Assembly (NCBI GenBank): GCA_002279285.1
Contig: NCBR01000202.1
Span: forward strand, 1 to 6,152
Reading direction: 5' to 3'
Source: Acidobacteria bacterium 37-71-11
Lineage (GTDB): Bacteria; Acidobacteriota; Thermoanaerobaculia; Thermoanaerobaculales; Thermoanaerobaculaceae
DNA: 6,152 nucleotides
Positions within the stretch are counted from its first letter, which is position 1. Each line of letters opens with the position of its first letter. Below, in pieces: positions 1-6,152 of the stretch. Under the pieces are notes generated by a model, which made no database searches, was not told where the DNA came from, and saw nothing but the letters and a program-made list of their open reading frames with translations. The position numbers and the translations under genes are program-made.

Positions 1-363
1 ATCGAGAACCGCGTCGAACGATCCGGCCCGGAACGGGAGCGCCCTGATGTCGGCCTGGACGACGTGCATCGCCGGGACCCGGGCGCGTCCCTCGACGCAG
101 ACCGGGTGAAGGAGGTCGAGGCCGAAGAACCGAAGCCCGTCCCTCTCGTGGAAATAGCCGGCGATCCCTCGCGCGCCGCCCAGGCACTCGTTCCAGAGAT
201 CGGTCTTCAGGACCGTCCGGGAGCCGCGGCCGACCTGCGCCGTCGCCATCTCGACCGCAGACCGGTAGGAACGGCCGAGGTACTCGGCGTGCCATCGTCC
301 GCGGGCCGAGTTCGCAAGCGAGATCTCCTCGCTCACCACGGCCTGGATGTCGTCAGCGCCCAC
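1..363 (-). CDS. SAM-dependent methyltransferase, class I-like (N-terminal part, cut by window start)
   Basis: An open minus-strand frame reads from a GTG at 361-363 to the window edge, giving 121 residues; the C-terminal part is missing. The start is chosen because GAAGGGGAG lies 3 bases upstream of the GTG and the frame has a stop at 409-411. Residues 51-61 read VLKTDLWNECL, then GG-RGIAGYF, which sits where the glycine-rich SAM-binding loop is expected. FFGLDL at about 79-84 fits the end of strand beta-2. ADIRALPFRAGSFDAVLD at about 104-121 is the typical 'DxxxLPFxxxSFDxV' stretch of type-11 methyltransferases, so I infer SAM-dependent methyl transfer. The classical E/DxGxGxG loop is replaced by a KTDLWNE-type loop. 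The gene is divergent from the GNAT gene at 602, with 238 bp between them. The substrate is unknown. I am fairly sure of the fold, not of the reaction. Confidence 0.8.
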   Translation of the reverse strand, partial: MGADDIQAVVSEEISLANSARGRWHAEYLGRSYRSAVEMATAQVGRGSRTVLKTDLWNECLGGARGIAGYFHERDGLRFFGLDLLHPVCVEGRARVPAMHVVQADIRALPFRAGSFDAVLD

Positions 364-601
364 ACACTCCCCTTCGCCCCAGGGCGGCCGGACGTCCGCA
401 GCGTCCGGTCAGACGAGCGTCCGAAACCAACCAGACCGCGCAGCCGCCGCTTGCCGTGTGCTTCCTGACGTCGATTCTATCGTGGCGTGTGCGCGGGCGC
501 TCTGGCCGCGGAGCTTCGGGCAGCCGCCCTCGCCACCTCTGCGGGCCGGCCCCTGGAAAGGCGATGGTACCCTTCGGTTCGAGACACCTCGGGGGGACGC
601 A
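364..601. other. Divergent intergenic region between the methyltransferase and GNAT genes
   Basis: No protein-like frame is convincing in these 238 bp. The GNAT frame stays open back to an ATG at 347, but that extension is low-complexity (Ser, Pro, Arg, Ala rich) and would run into the methyltransferase gene. The region must hold promoters for both directions. Seen in it are a perfect 10-bp palindrome CGGACGTCCG at 389-398 and three copies of CGTCCG at 393-398, 402-407 and 418-423. A weak sigma-70-like pair lies at 451-480. The last 20 bases carry the GNAT ribosome binding site. Confidence 0.5.
451..480 (+). promoter_or_regulatory. Weak candidate promoter for the GNAT-Mur ligase pair
   Basis: TTGCCG at 451-456 resembles a -35 box. 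TTCTAT at 475-480, 18 bases downstream, is a poor -10 match (3 of 6). It lies in the least GC-rich patch of the divergent spacer and points toward the GNAT gene. It would leave a leader of roughly 115 bases. This is a guess from spacing only. Confidence 0.2.
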
Positions 602-1279
602 ATGGTCGAGGGCAAGGCGCCGATGTGGGCACGGATGCTGCGCGTGTACCGCGAGAAGGGCCCGGGCGGGGTGTGGTTCGGCGGCCTGTCCCTCGTGGGG
701 TATCGCCGGCTCGTACTGATGGAGAGGCGGCTCGACGAGCCGGTGCCCGAGATCTCGCCCCGCGTGGAAGTGGAGATCCGGCCCCTCGGGCGGGAGGATG
801 CGGCCGCCTTCGCGGCTCTCGGCCAGGGCGATGCGGGCGTCTTTCGCGACCGACTCGCCCGCGGGCACGAGTGCTGGGGAGCGTGGTGCTCTGGGTCACT
901 CCGTCACGTCTCGTGGGTCGCCTTCGGCGAGGCGTGGGTCGAGTACCTCCGCTGCCGGGTGCTGCTCGACGACGGCGTCGGGTACAGCTACCGCGCCTTC
1001 ACCCACCCGGAGTACCGCCAGTTGGGTCTCGCGACGGCCAGAGGGGCCGTGTTCATGAAGGCGCTGCAGAAACAGGGGCGCACCGCGTTGCTTGCCGCCA
1101 TCCTGCCCGATAACCCGGGGGCGTTCGCTCCCTGGCTCAAAATGGGGCTCCGCCGCATTGGGGTCGTCCGAGCGATCGGCGCCGGCCCACGGCCCCGGAT
1201 CTTCGTCCGTCTCGACCGCGCTGCCGCGGCGCCGGTTCGCTGGAGGTTCGAAAGAGCCGGCTGGGAGGCGCCGCCGTGA
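602..1279 (+). CDS. GNAT-family N-acyltransferase (225 aa)
   Basis: Predicted to transfer an acyl group from a CoA or similar donor to an amine; the substrate is unknown. The ATG at 602 is preferred because GGGGGGA lies just upstream, and because the longer open frame before it is low-complexity and would overlap the divergent methyltransferase. The GNAT core is in the C-terminal half. GYSYRAFTHPEYRQLGLATA (about 127-146) holds motif A, with RQLGLA at 139-144 fitting the R/QxxGxG/A pyrophosphate loop. LPDNPGAFAPWLKMGLRRIG (about 168-187) fits motif B, with its Asn and 'k-x-Gf' pattern. The N-terminal 60 residues (REKGPGGVWFGGL, YRRLVLMERRLDEP) are basic and not part of the core fold. No signal peptide or membrane span is visible. 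The gene is followed by the Mur ligase on the same strand, and its TGA overlaps a GTG (GTGA at 1276-1279). GNAT proteins next to Mur-like ligases suggest tailoring of an amino sugar or amino acid, which is inference. Confidence 0.8.
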   Translation: MVEGKAPMWARMLRVYREKGPGGVWFGGLSLVGYRRLVLMERRLDEPVPEISPRVEVEIRPLGREDAAAFAALGQGDAGVFRDRLARGHECWGAWCSGSLRHVSWVAFGEAWVEYLRCRVLLDDGVGYSYRAFTHPEYRQLGLATARGAVFMKALQKQGRTALLAAILPDNPGAFAPWLKMGLRRIGVVRAIGAGPRPRIFVRLDRAAAAPVRWRFERAGWEAPP

Positions 1280-1353
1280 GCCGGTCGTCCCGCCCAAACC
1301 CGTGCGGGGCGGGAGCAAACCCGCCGGACCCGGGCCGATGGTGCCGTCCGTGA
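1276..1353 (+). CDS. Possible 25-codon coupling or leader ORF between GNAT and Mur ligase
   Basis: A GTG at 1276 overlaps the GNAT stop codon (GTGA) and is preceded by GGGAGG at 1263-1268 with 7 bases of spacing, a better ribosome binding site than any of the Mur ligase starts has. The frame encodes 25 residues beginning MSRSSRPNPCGAGAN and ends at a TGA at 1351-1353. That TGA overlaps by GTGA an in-frame GTG of the Mur ligase at 1350. It is proline, glycine and arginine rich with two cysteines and matches no family I know. It may be a translational-coupling relay, the real ligase N-terminus with a base error, or chance in GC-rich DNA. Confidence 0.25.
   Translation: MSRSSRPNPCGAGANPPDPGRWCRP
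1289..1325 (+). promoter_or_regulatory. Two mutually exclusive hairpins in the GNAT-Mur ligase spacer
   Basis: CCCGCCC at 1289-1295 can pair with GGGCGGG at 1307-1313 (7 bp, 11-base loop). The same GGCGGG (1308-1313) can instead pair with CCCGCC at 1320-1325 (6 bp, 6-base loop AGCAAA). The second hairpin ends 12 bases before the ATG at 1338. Competing stems of this type can modulate downstream translation, but in DNA this GC-rich they can also arise by chance. Confidence 0.3.
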
Positions 1354-2672
1354 GCTTCGGCCGGTTCCCTCTCCGAGTGCGGGGAATCCTCACTCGCGGC
1401 CTCAACGTCCTGATCGCGCAGACCCTCTACGGGATCGCGATTCTCTGGCGCCGGGCGCTTCGCGCAACCACGTTCGTCGCGGTCACCGGGACGCACGGCA
1501 AGACCACGACGAAGGAGATGCTGGCGGCGATGCTCGGCTGCCGGGGGCCGACGTTCAGGAGCGCCGGCAACGAGAACACCGGACTGCCGCTCACGCTCAA
1601 CGTCCTCCGGGTCCGTCCGTGGCACCGCTTCGCCGTGATCGAGATCGGCGTCGGGGCGCCCGGTGAGATGCGCCGTCTCGCCCGCCTCGTCCGGCCCGAC
1701 GTCGCACTCGTGCTCACGGTTCTCCGCACCCACACGAAGACGTTCCCCGACCAGGAGGCGCACGCCCGCGAGAAGGCCCTCCTCCTGGAGGCGCTGCGGC
1801 CCGGCGGCGTGGCAGTCCTCAACGCGGACGACCCCAAAGTGAACGCGATGGCCGATCGTGTCCGTGGCGAAGTCGTGAGGTCGGGCACCTCTCCCGCGTT
1901 CGACCTCTGGGCTGAGGGCGCCACATCGCGTTGGCCCGGACGACTGGAGTTCGACGTGCGCACCAGGGATGGCGGCTCATGCCATGTGCGAACGCGCCTG
2001 GTGGGGACCCACTGGTGCACTTCCGCGGTCGCGGCGCTGGCCGCGGCGCGGCGCCTTGGGGTCCCCCTCGGCGAGGCGGCCGCCGCGCTCGCCACCGTCG
2101 AGCCCTTCCTCAGCCGCATGCAGCCGATGCTGATACCGGCCGGCGCGGTCGTCCTGCGCGACGAGTACGACGGCTCGATCGACACGTTCGAGGCGGCGCT
2201 CAAGGTGCTCGCCGAGGCACGCGCCGATCGCCGCGTCGCCGTGATCAGCGACGTGACCGACTACGGCAGCACGGTGCGCCGGAAGCGGGTCTTCAGACTG
2301 GGAAAGGAGATCGCCCGGGTCGCAGAGGTCGCGGTGTTCGTCGGGGGCGCTGCCGGCCACGGGAAGCGCGGGGCGCTGGCTTCCGGCCTGCCCGCGGAGA
2401 ACGTCCACGCGTTCAGCGATCTCCGGGAGGCCGAGCAGTTCCTCCGCGCCTCGCTCCGGCGCGGCGATCTCGTGCTCCTCAAGGGGCGGCTCAGCGACCA
2501 CCTGGCAAGGCTGTTCTTCGCCCAGCTCGGCCCCATCCGTTGCTGGAAACGGGAATGCGGAAAGCTGATCTGCTGCGACGCGTGCCCGGAGCTCGGCATC
2601 AGTCCGGACGACAGGAAGCGAGCCGCGATCGCGCCGGTTGATTGGACGGCCTCCGGCGACGCGAAAGGGTGA
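1338..2672 (+). CDS. MurF-like Mur ligase family protein lacking the N-terminal UDP-sugar domain, with a Cys-rich tail (444 aa)
   Basis: Predicted ATP-dependent amide-bond ligase: a carboxylate is activated as acyl phosphate and joined to an amine. The central domain shows the P-loop TGTHGKTTTKE (50-60), GNENTGLPLTL (77-87), IEIGVGAPGE (101-110, Glu102 equivalent to the Mg-binding Glu), THTKTF (131-136, with the usual His), EKALLLEALRPGG with a candidate carbamylated Lys146, and LNADDP (161-166). The C-terminal domain shows DEYDGSIDTFEAAL, equivalent to MurF DDxYNANPxSM, and LVLLKGR (378-384), equivalent to MurF LVKGSR. True MurF has about 80-100 residues of UDP-MurNAc-binding domain before the P-loop; here there are only about 45, including a hydrophobic stretch NVLIAQTLYGIAILW (23-37). 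The tail holds Cys402, 407, 412, 413 and 416. The ATG at 1338 has no clear ribosome binding site; GTG at 1350 is the alternative. It is unlikely to be the housekeeping MurF. The substrate is unknown. Confidence 0.85.
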   Translation: MVPSVSFGRFPLRVRGILTRGLNVLIAQTLYGIAILWRRALRATTFVAVTGTHGKTTTKEMLAAMLGCRGPTFRSAGNENTGLPLTLNVLRVRPWHRFAVIEIGVGAPGEMRRLARLVRPDVALVLTVLRTHTKTFPDQEAHAREKALLLEALRPGGVAVLNADDPKVNAMADRVRGEVVRSGTSPAFDLWAEGATSRWPGRLEFDVRTRDGGSCHVRTRLVGTHWCTSAVAALAAARRLGVPLGEAAAALATVEPFLSRMQPMLIPAGAVVLRDEYDGSIDTFEAALKVLAEARADRRVAVISDVTDYGSTVRRKRVFRLGKEIARVAEVAVFVGGAAGHGKRGALASGLPAENVHAFSDLREAEQFLRASLRRGDLVLLKGRLSDHLARLFFAQLGPIRCWKRECGKLICCDACPELGISPDDRKRAAIAPVDWTASGDAKG

Positions 2673-2677
2673 TCCGT

Positions 2678-2700
2678 ACGGCGCCGCGTCGACGCGCCGT
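2678..2700. terminator. Candidate bidirectional terminator hairpin between convergent genes
   Basis: ACGGCGC at 2678-2684 and GCGCCGT at 2694-2700 form a perfect 7-bp inverted repeat around a 9-base loop. It fills most of the 27-bp gap between the Mur ligase stop and the amidotransferase stop and overlaps the latter by one base. There is no T-run on either side, so it is not a classical intrinsic terminator. The position between two converging genes is the main argument. Confidence 0.35.
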
Positions 2701-4592
2701 CAGACGGTCCCGGCAACGGCATCACCCTCGAGGAAGATCGTGTCCCAGAGCTGAACCCCGAGGACGGCGTTGAGCACCTGGCTCACATCGGCGGCGCCGC
2801 TCCGGTGCCTTCGCAGCAGCTCGGCGACGATGCCGGGCGCGAAGTAGCCGCTCTCGAGCAGCCGGTTTGCGGAGAGCAGCTCCTGCGCGAAGTCGGGCAG
2901 TGGCCCCCGCCACCAGCCGGAGAACGGCGCGAGCATCCCTCGTTTCGGCCGCCAGCAGATCTCGGAGGGCAGAGACCGTTCGAGGGCGCGGCGCAGGATG
3001 TACTTCTCGGTGTTCCCCCGGAGCATGAGCGAGGGCGGGATGCGCGCGCACAGCTCCACGAGTTCGTGATCGAGGAACGGCACCCTTACCTCCAGCCCGT
3101 ACGCCATCGCGGCGCGGTCCGCCGTGTGGAGCACGAAGTCCGGGAGGCGCACCTCCATCTCGCAGCGGCGCAGCGCGGAGAACGACGACAACGAACGCAG
3201 CTGTTGAACGGAGAGCGGCCACTCGTCCTCCTCCCGGCAGCCTTCGAGGTGATGCCGGACCTCGGGCGCCAGCACGGTGCCGGCCACCGCCGCCGGGACC
3301 ACGCCCACGAGGCGGCGGTACCTCTCCCTCCCCATCTCGGCGGGCGCGAGCAGGAGCGGAACGGCCCAGGGGCGCCTCGCCTCGAGGAGGTGCCCGAGCA
3401 CGAGGCCCCGCCGCAGCCATCGCGGCAGCCGGGCGAACCGCGCGGTCCGCTGGTTCCAGCGGAAGTACGGGTAGCCGCCAAAGAGCTCGTCCGAGCCCTC
3501 GCCGGTGACCACGACCTTCACGTTGCGAGCCGACGCCCGCGCGAGCACCAGGCGCGGAACTTCGATGGCGTACGCCGTCGGCTCCTCCATGGCCCGGACC
3601 GCCTCGGGGAGGAGGTTGAACGACTCCGCGTCACAGACGGCCTGCTCGTTGGGCATCTCGTAGCCGGGGTAGGCGTCCAGCGTCCGGCTCCGCCGCGTCT
3701 CGTCGGCCAGGGGGTCTGAGAATGCGAGCGTGACGGTTCGCAGCGGGCGTCCGAGCGCCTGCCGTGCCAGGCTCACCACACCGCTCGAGTCCACGCCAGG
3801 GCTGAGCCAGGCTCCCACCTCCACGTCGCTGCGGAGGTGCATCCGGACCGTCTCTTCGAGCTTCGCGAGGAGCGCTTCGGCCCACTCCTTCTCGCCGATC
3901 GCCGAACGTTCGGCGTCGAGCGGCGGCCGCCAGTAGCGGTGGAGCGCGGCCGTGCCGTCGTGCCAGACCAGCAGATGTGCCGGAGGGAGTCTTCTGATCC
4001 GCGCGAAGAGGGTGCGGGGCGTGAGGACATACCCGAAGGTGAGGAGATCCTCGATCCCTCGTAGCTCGACTTCGCGCCCGACCTCGCCACCTGCCAGAAT
4101 CGCCTTGGACTCCGAGCCGAACCAAAGCCCGGAGGCCGCCACACTGTAAACGATGGGCTTGATCCCGAAGCGGTCGCGCGCCAGCACGAGGCGGCGGGAC
4201 GCGGCGTCCCAGACGGCGAGGCCGAACATCCCCCGCAGGCGAGTCACGAACCCGGGTCCGAGATCCTCGAACAGATGGACGACGACCTCGACGTCGGACC
4301 GGGTGCGAAAACGGTGACCCGCCGCCTCGAGCTCCCGGCGCAACTCGGGGCTGTTGTAGATCTCTCCGTTGCAGACCACTGCAATCGAGCCGTCTTCGTT
4401 GGAGATCGGCTGGTCGCCGGTCTCGAGGTCGATGATGGAGAGCCGGCGGATGCCGAGGCCGATCCCCGGGGCGGCGAGGATGCCGCCGCCGTCCGGCCCC
4501 CGGTGTTCCAGCGTCTGGGTCATCCTCCCGAGGACCGCCCGATCGACCGTCCGGCGCGGGTCAACCGGCGCGAACCCGCAGATCCCGCACAT
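2700..4592 (-). CDS. asnB: Glutamine-hydrolysing asparagine synthetase family amidotransferase (630 aa)
   Basis: Class II amidotransferase: the N-terminal domain releases ammonia from glutamine, and the C-terminal domain uses it to amidate an ATP-activated carboxylate, aspartate in the classical enzyme. The start is firm. MCGICGF exposes the catalytic Cys2 and is preceded by GGAGGT 3 bases upstream of the ATG. Glutaminase motifs are intact: HRGPDGGG (30-37), RRLSIIDL (49-56), CNGEIYN (74-80), SD (99-100), RDRFGIKP (139-146). The synthetase half has LSPGVDSS (263-270) where SGGxDSS is usual, GEGSDELFGGY (364-374), EVRVPFLDHELVE (501-513) and WRPKRGMLAPF (547-557). At 630 residues it is longer than E. 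coli AsnB (about 554) and matches the longer forms often found in surface-polysaccharide loci. It converges on the Mur ligase. It may act on a cluster-specific substrate rather than supply asparagine, which is inference; the symbol denotes the family only. Confidence 0.93.
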   Translation of the reverse strand: MCGICGFAPVDPRRTVDRAVLGRMTQTLEHRGPDGGGILAAPGIGLGIRRLSIIDLETGDQPISNEDGSIAVVCNGEIYNSPELRRELEAAGHRFRTRSDVEVVVHLFEDLGPGFVTRLRGMFGLAVWDAASRRLVLARDRFGIKPIVYSVAASGLWFGSESKAILAGGEVGREVELRGIEDLLTFGYVLTPRTLFARIRRLPPAHLLVWHDGTAALHRYWRPPLDAERSAIGEKEWAEALLAKLEETVRMHLRSDVEVGAWLSPGVDSSGVVSLARQALGRPLRTVTLAFSDPLADETRRSRTLDAYPGYEMPNEQAVCDAESFNLLPEAVRAMEEPTAYAIEVPRLVLARASARNVKVVVTGEGSDELFGGYPYFRWNQRTARFARLPRWLRRGLVLGHLLEARRPWAVPLLLAPAEMGRERYRRLVGVVPAAVAGTVLAPEVRHHLEGCREEDEWPLSVQQLRSLSSFSALRRCEMEVRLPDFVLHTADRAAMAYGLEVRVPFLDHELVELCARIPPSLMLRGNTEKYILRRALERSLPSEICWRPKRGMLAPFSGWWRGPLPDFAQELLSANRLLESGYFAPGIVAELLRRHRSGAADVSQVLNAVLGVQLWDTIFLEGDAVAGTV

Positions 4593-4606
4593 CCCACCTC
4601 CATCAC
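4593..4606 (-). promoter_or_regulatory. Ribosome binding site of the amidotransferase gene
   Basis: On the minus strand GGAGGT lies 3 bases before the ATG at 4592-4590. It is the strongest Shine-Dalgarno match in the window, and it fixes the start that exposes catalytic Cys2. Confidence 0.75.
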
Positions 4607-4631
4607 TGCCGGCGAAACGCGAGTGAGGTTA

Positions 4632-4655
4632 GCACGGCAAGATCGGCAACCGTGC
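4632..4655. promoter_or_regulatory. Candidate operator upstream of the amidotransferase gene
   Basis: GCACGG at 4632-4637 and CCGTGC at 4650-4655 form a 6-bp inverted repeat with a 12-base spacer. Inside it CGGCAA occurs twice with a 9-base period (4635-4640 and 4644-4649). It lies 40-63 bases upstream of the start codon, where a repressor or activator site would be expected. Next to it, on the minus strand, TGCTAACCT (4634-4626) is a weak extended -10-like sequence that would give a leader of about 27 bases. Confidence 0.3.
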
Positions 4656-4684
4656 GGCCCGCCATTGAGCCCTCGGCCCGGGTG

Positions 4685-4700
4685 TGATTTCCCAAAATCA
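4685..4700. repeat. AT-rich 6-4-6 inverted repeat, possible regulator-binding site
   Basis: TGATTT (4685-4690), CCCA, then AAATCA (4695-4700) is a perfect inverted repeat. It is the most AT-rich short stretch in a very GC-rich window. It lies about 92 bases upstream of the amidotransferase start. The size and symmetry suit a dimeric helix-turn-helix regulator, but I recognise no specific consensus. Confidence 0.35.
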
Positions 4701-4786
4701 TGGAGCCACGTGAGGAGGCCCGTTTCAGGGAGGCAGGTCACTCGATCGACCGGCTCGCAGCGAACCCGCGCTTCTGATGCACCGGA

Positions 4787-4801
4787 TGCGGGAGGCCCGC
4801 A
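4787..4801 (-). terminator. Short hairpin downstream of katG
   Basis: TGCGGG (4787-4792) and CCCGCA (4796-4801) form a 6-bp stem with a 3-base loop. It is the second hairpin met by a transcript leaving katG. It lies between two copies of CCGGATGCG (4782-4790 and 4805-4813). There is no T-run. Confidence 0.25.
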
Positions 4802-4817
4802 CGTCCGGATGCGCGGG

Positions 4818-4843
4818 GGCCCCGGCGGGTCACCGCCGGGGCC
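4818..4843 (-). terminator. Strong GC hairpin 3' of katG, likely terminator
   Basis: GGCCCCGGCGG (4818-4828) and CCGCCGGGGCC (4833-4843) pair perfectly over 11 bp around the loop GTCA. It lies 24 bases beyond the ancestral katG stop codon at 4868-4870, where a terminator is expected. No T-run follows on the minus strand, so termination would rest on the stem itself or on Rho. This is the most stable simple hairpin I see in the window. Confidence 0.55.
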
Positions 4844-4867
4844 TACCCGACGCCCATCCCGTCGGGA

Positions 4868-4949
4868 TCAGGCAAGGTCGAAGCGATCGAGGTTCATGAC
4901 CTTGTCCCATGCAGCCACGAAGTCGCGCACGAACGCCTCCTGCGAGTCG

Positions 4950-4957
<8 letters not shown>
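4868..4957 (-). pseudogene. katG: Detached C-terminal end of KatG, out of frame
   Basis: After the premature stop of the upstream frame, another minus-strand frame encodes ACDDSQEAFVRDFVAA followed by WDKVMNLDRFDLA and a TGA at 4868-4870. This is the conserved KatG C-terminus: the AAWxKVMNLDRFD stretch is found in almost all KatG proteins. Its 29 codons are joined to the main frame only if one copy of the tandem CGTA at 4957-4964 is removed. No start codon or ribosome binding site suggests separate expression. It is the lost end of the gene, or the marker of a local sequence error. Confidence 0.85.

Positions 4958-6152
<1,195 letters not shown>

Noticed and set aside
64..468. 134-codon plus-strand frame over the methyltransferase
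   Set aside because: It is antisense to a frame with clear methyltransferase motifs, and its own translation is low-complexity and basic.
347..601. N-terminal extension of the GNAT protein to an ATG at 347
   Set aside because: The 85 extra residues are Ser, Pro, Arg and Ala rich with no domain, would overlap the divergent methyltransferase start, and the ATG at 602 has a good ribosome binding site.
1092..1337. Upstream extension of the Mur ligase frame to 1092
   Set aside because: These 82 residues overlap the conserved GNAT core in another frame and are low-complexity, so the Mur ligase cannot plausibly start there.
2805..3719. 304-codon plus-strand open frame inside the amidotransferase gene
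   Set aside because: It is antisense to the well-conserved synthetase domain; the composition is what complementary GC-rich codons produce.

Overview
The window is GC-rich, densely coding bacterial DNA. The codon usage and divergent protein families fit an environmental, probably metagenome-assembled, high-GC bacterium, but I cannot assign a phylum from the sequence alone. There are five main genes and no RNA gene, insertion sequence, CRISPR array or tRNA that I can see. Both ends of the window cut a gene.

Left part (1-2672): the N-terminal 121 residues of an unusual SAM-dependent methyltransferase run leftward off the edge. Divergent from it is a rightward pair: a GNAT-family acyltransferase (602-1279) and a MurF-like Mur ligase (1338-2672). 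The ligase has the ATP-grasping and C-terminal Mur domains but no UDP-sugar-binding N-terminal domain, and it ends in a cysteine-rich tail. Between the two lies a possible 25-codon coupling ORF (1276-1353) that overlaps the GNAT stop and an alternative ligase start by GTGA at both ends.

Middle (2700-4592): a complete class II glutamine-dependent asparagine synthetase-type amidotransferase lies on the minus strand, convergent with the ligase. It has an intact glutaminase domain but a Gly-to-Pro change in its ATP-binding signature. A 275-bp gap upstream of it carries several inverted repeats.

Right part (4868-6152): the C-terminal half of catalase-peroxidase KatG is on the minus strand, cut by the window end. 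It is broken near its C-terminus by a tandem 4-bp duplication (CGTA CGTA on the plus strand) that stops the frame and puts the last 29 conserved residues out of frame.

Taken together, the first four proteins (methyltransferase, acyltransferase, amide-bond-forming ligase, amidotransferase) form a plausible tailoring set: amino groups acylated, carboxylates coupled or amidated, something methylated. Such combinations occur in surface-polysaccharide or small amide-containing metabolite loci. The substrate is not visible here, and this joint role is inference. KatG looks like an unrelated oxidative-stress gene at the edge of the locus.
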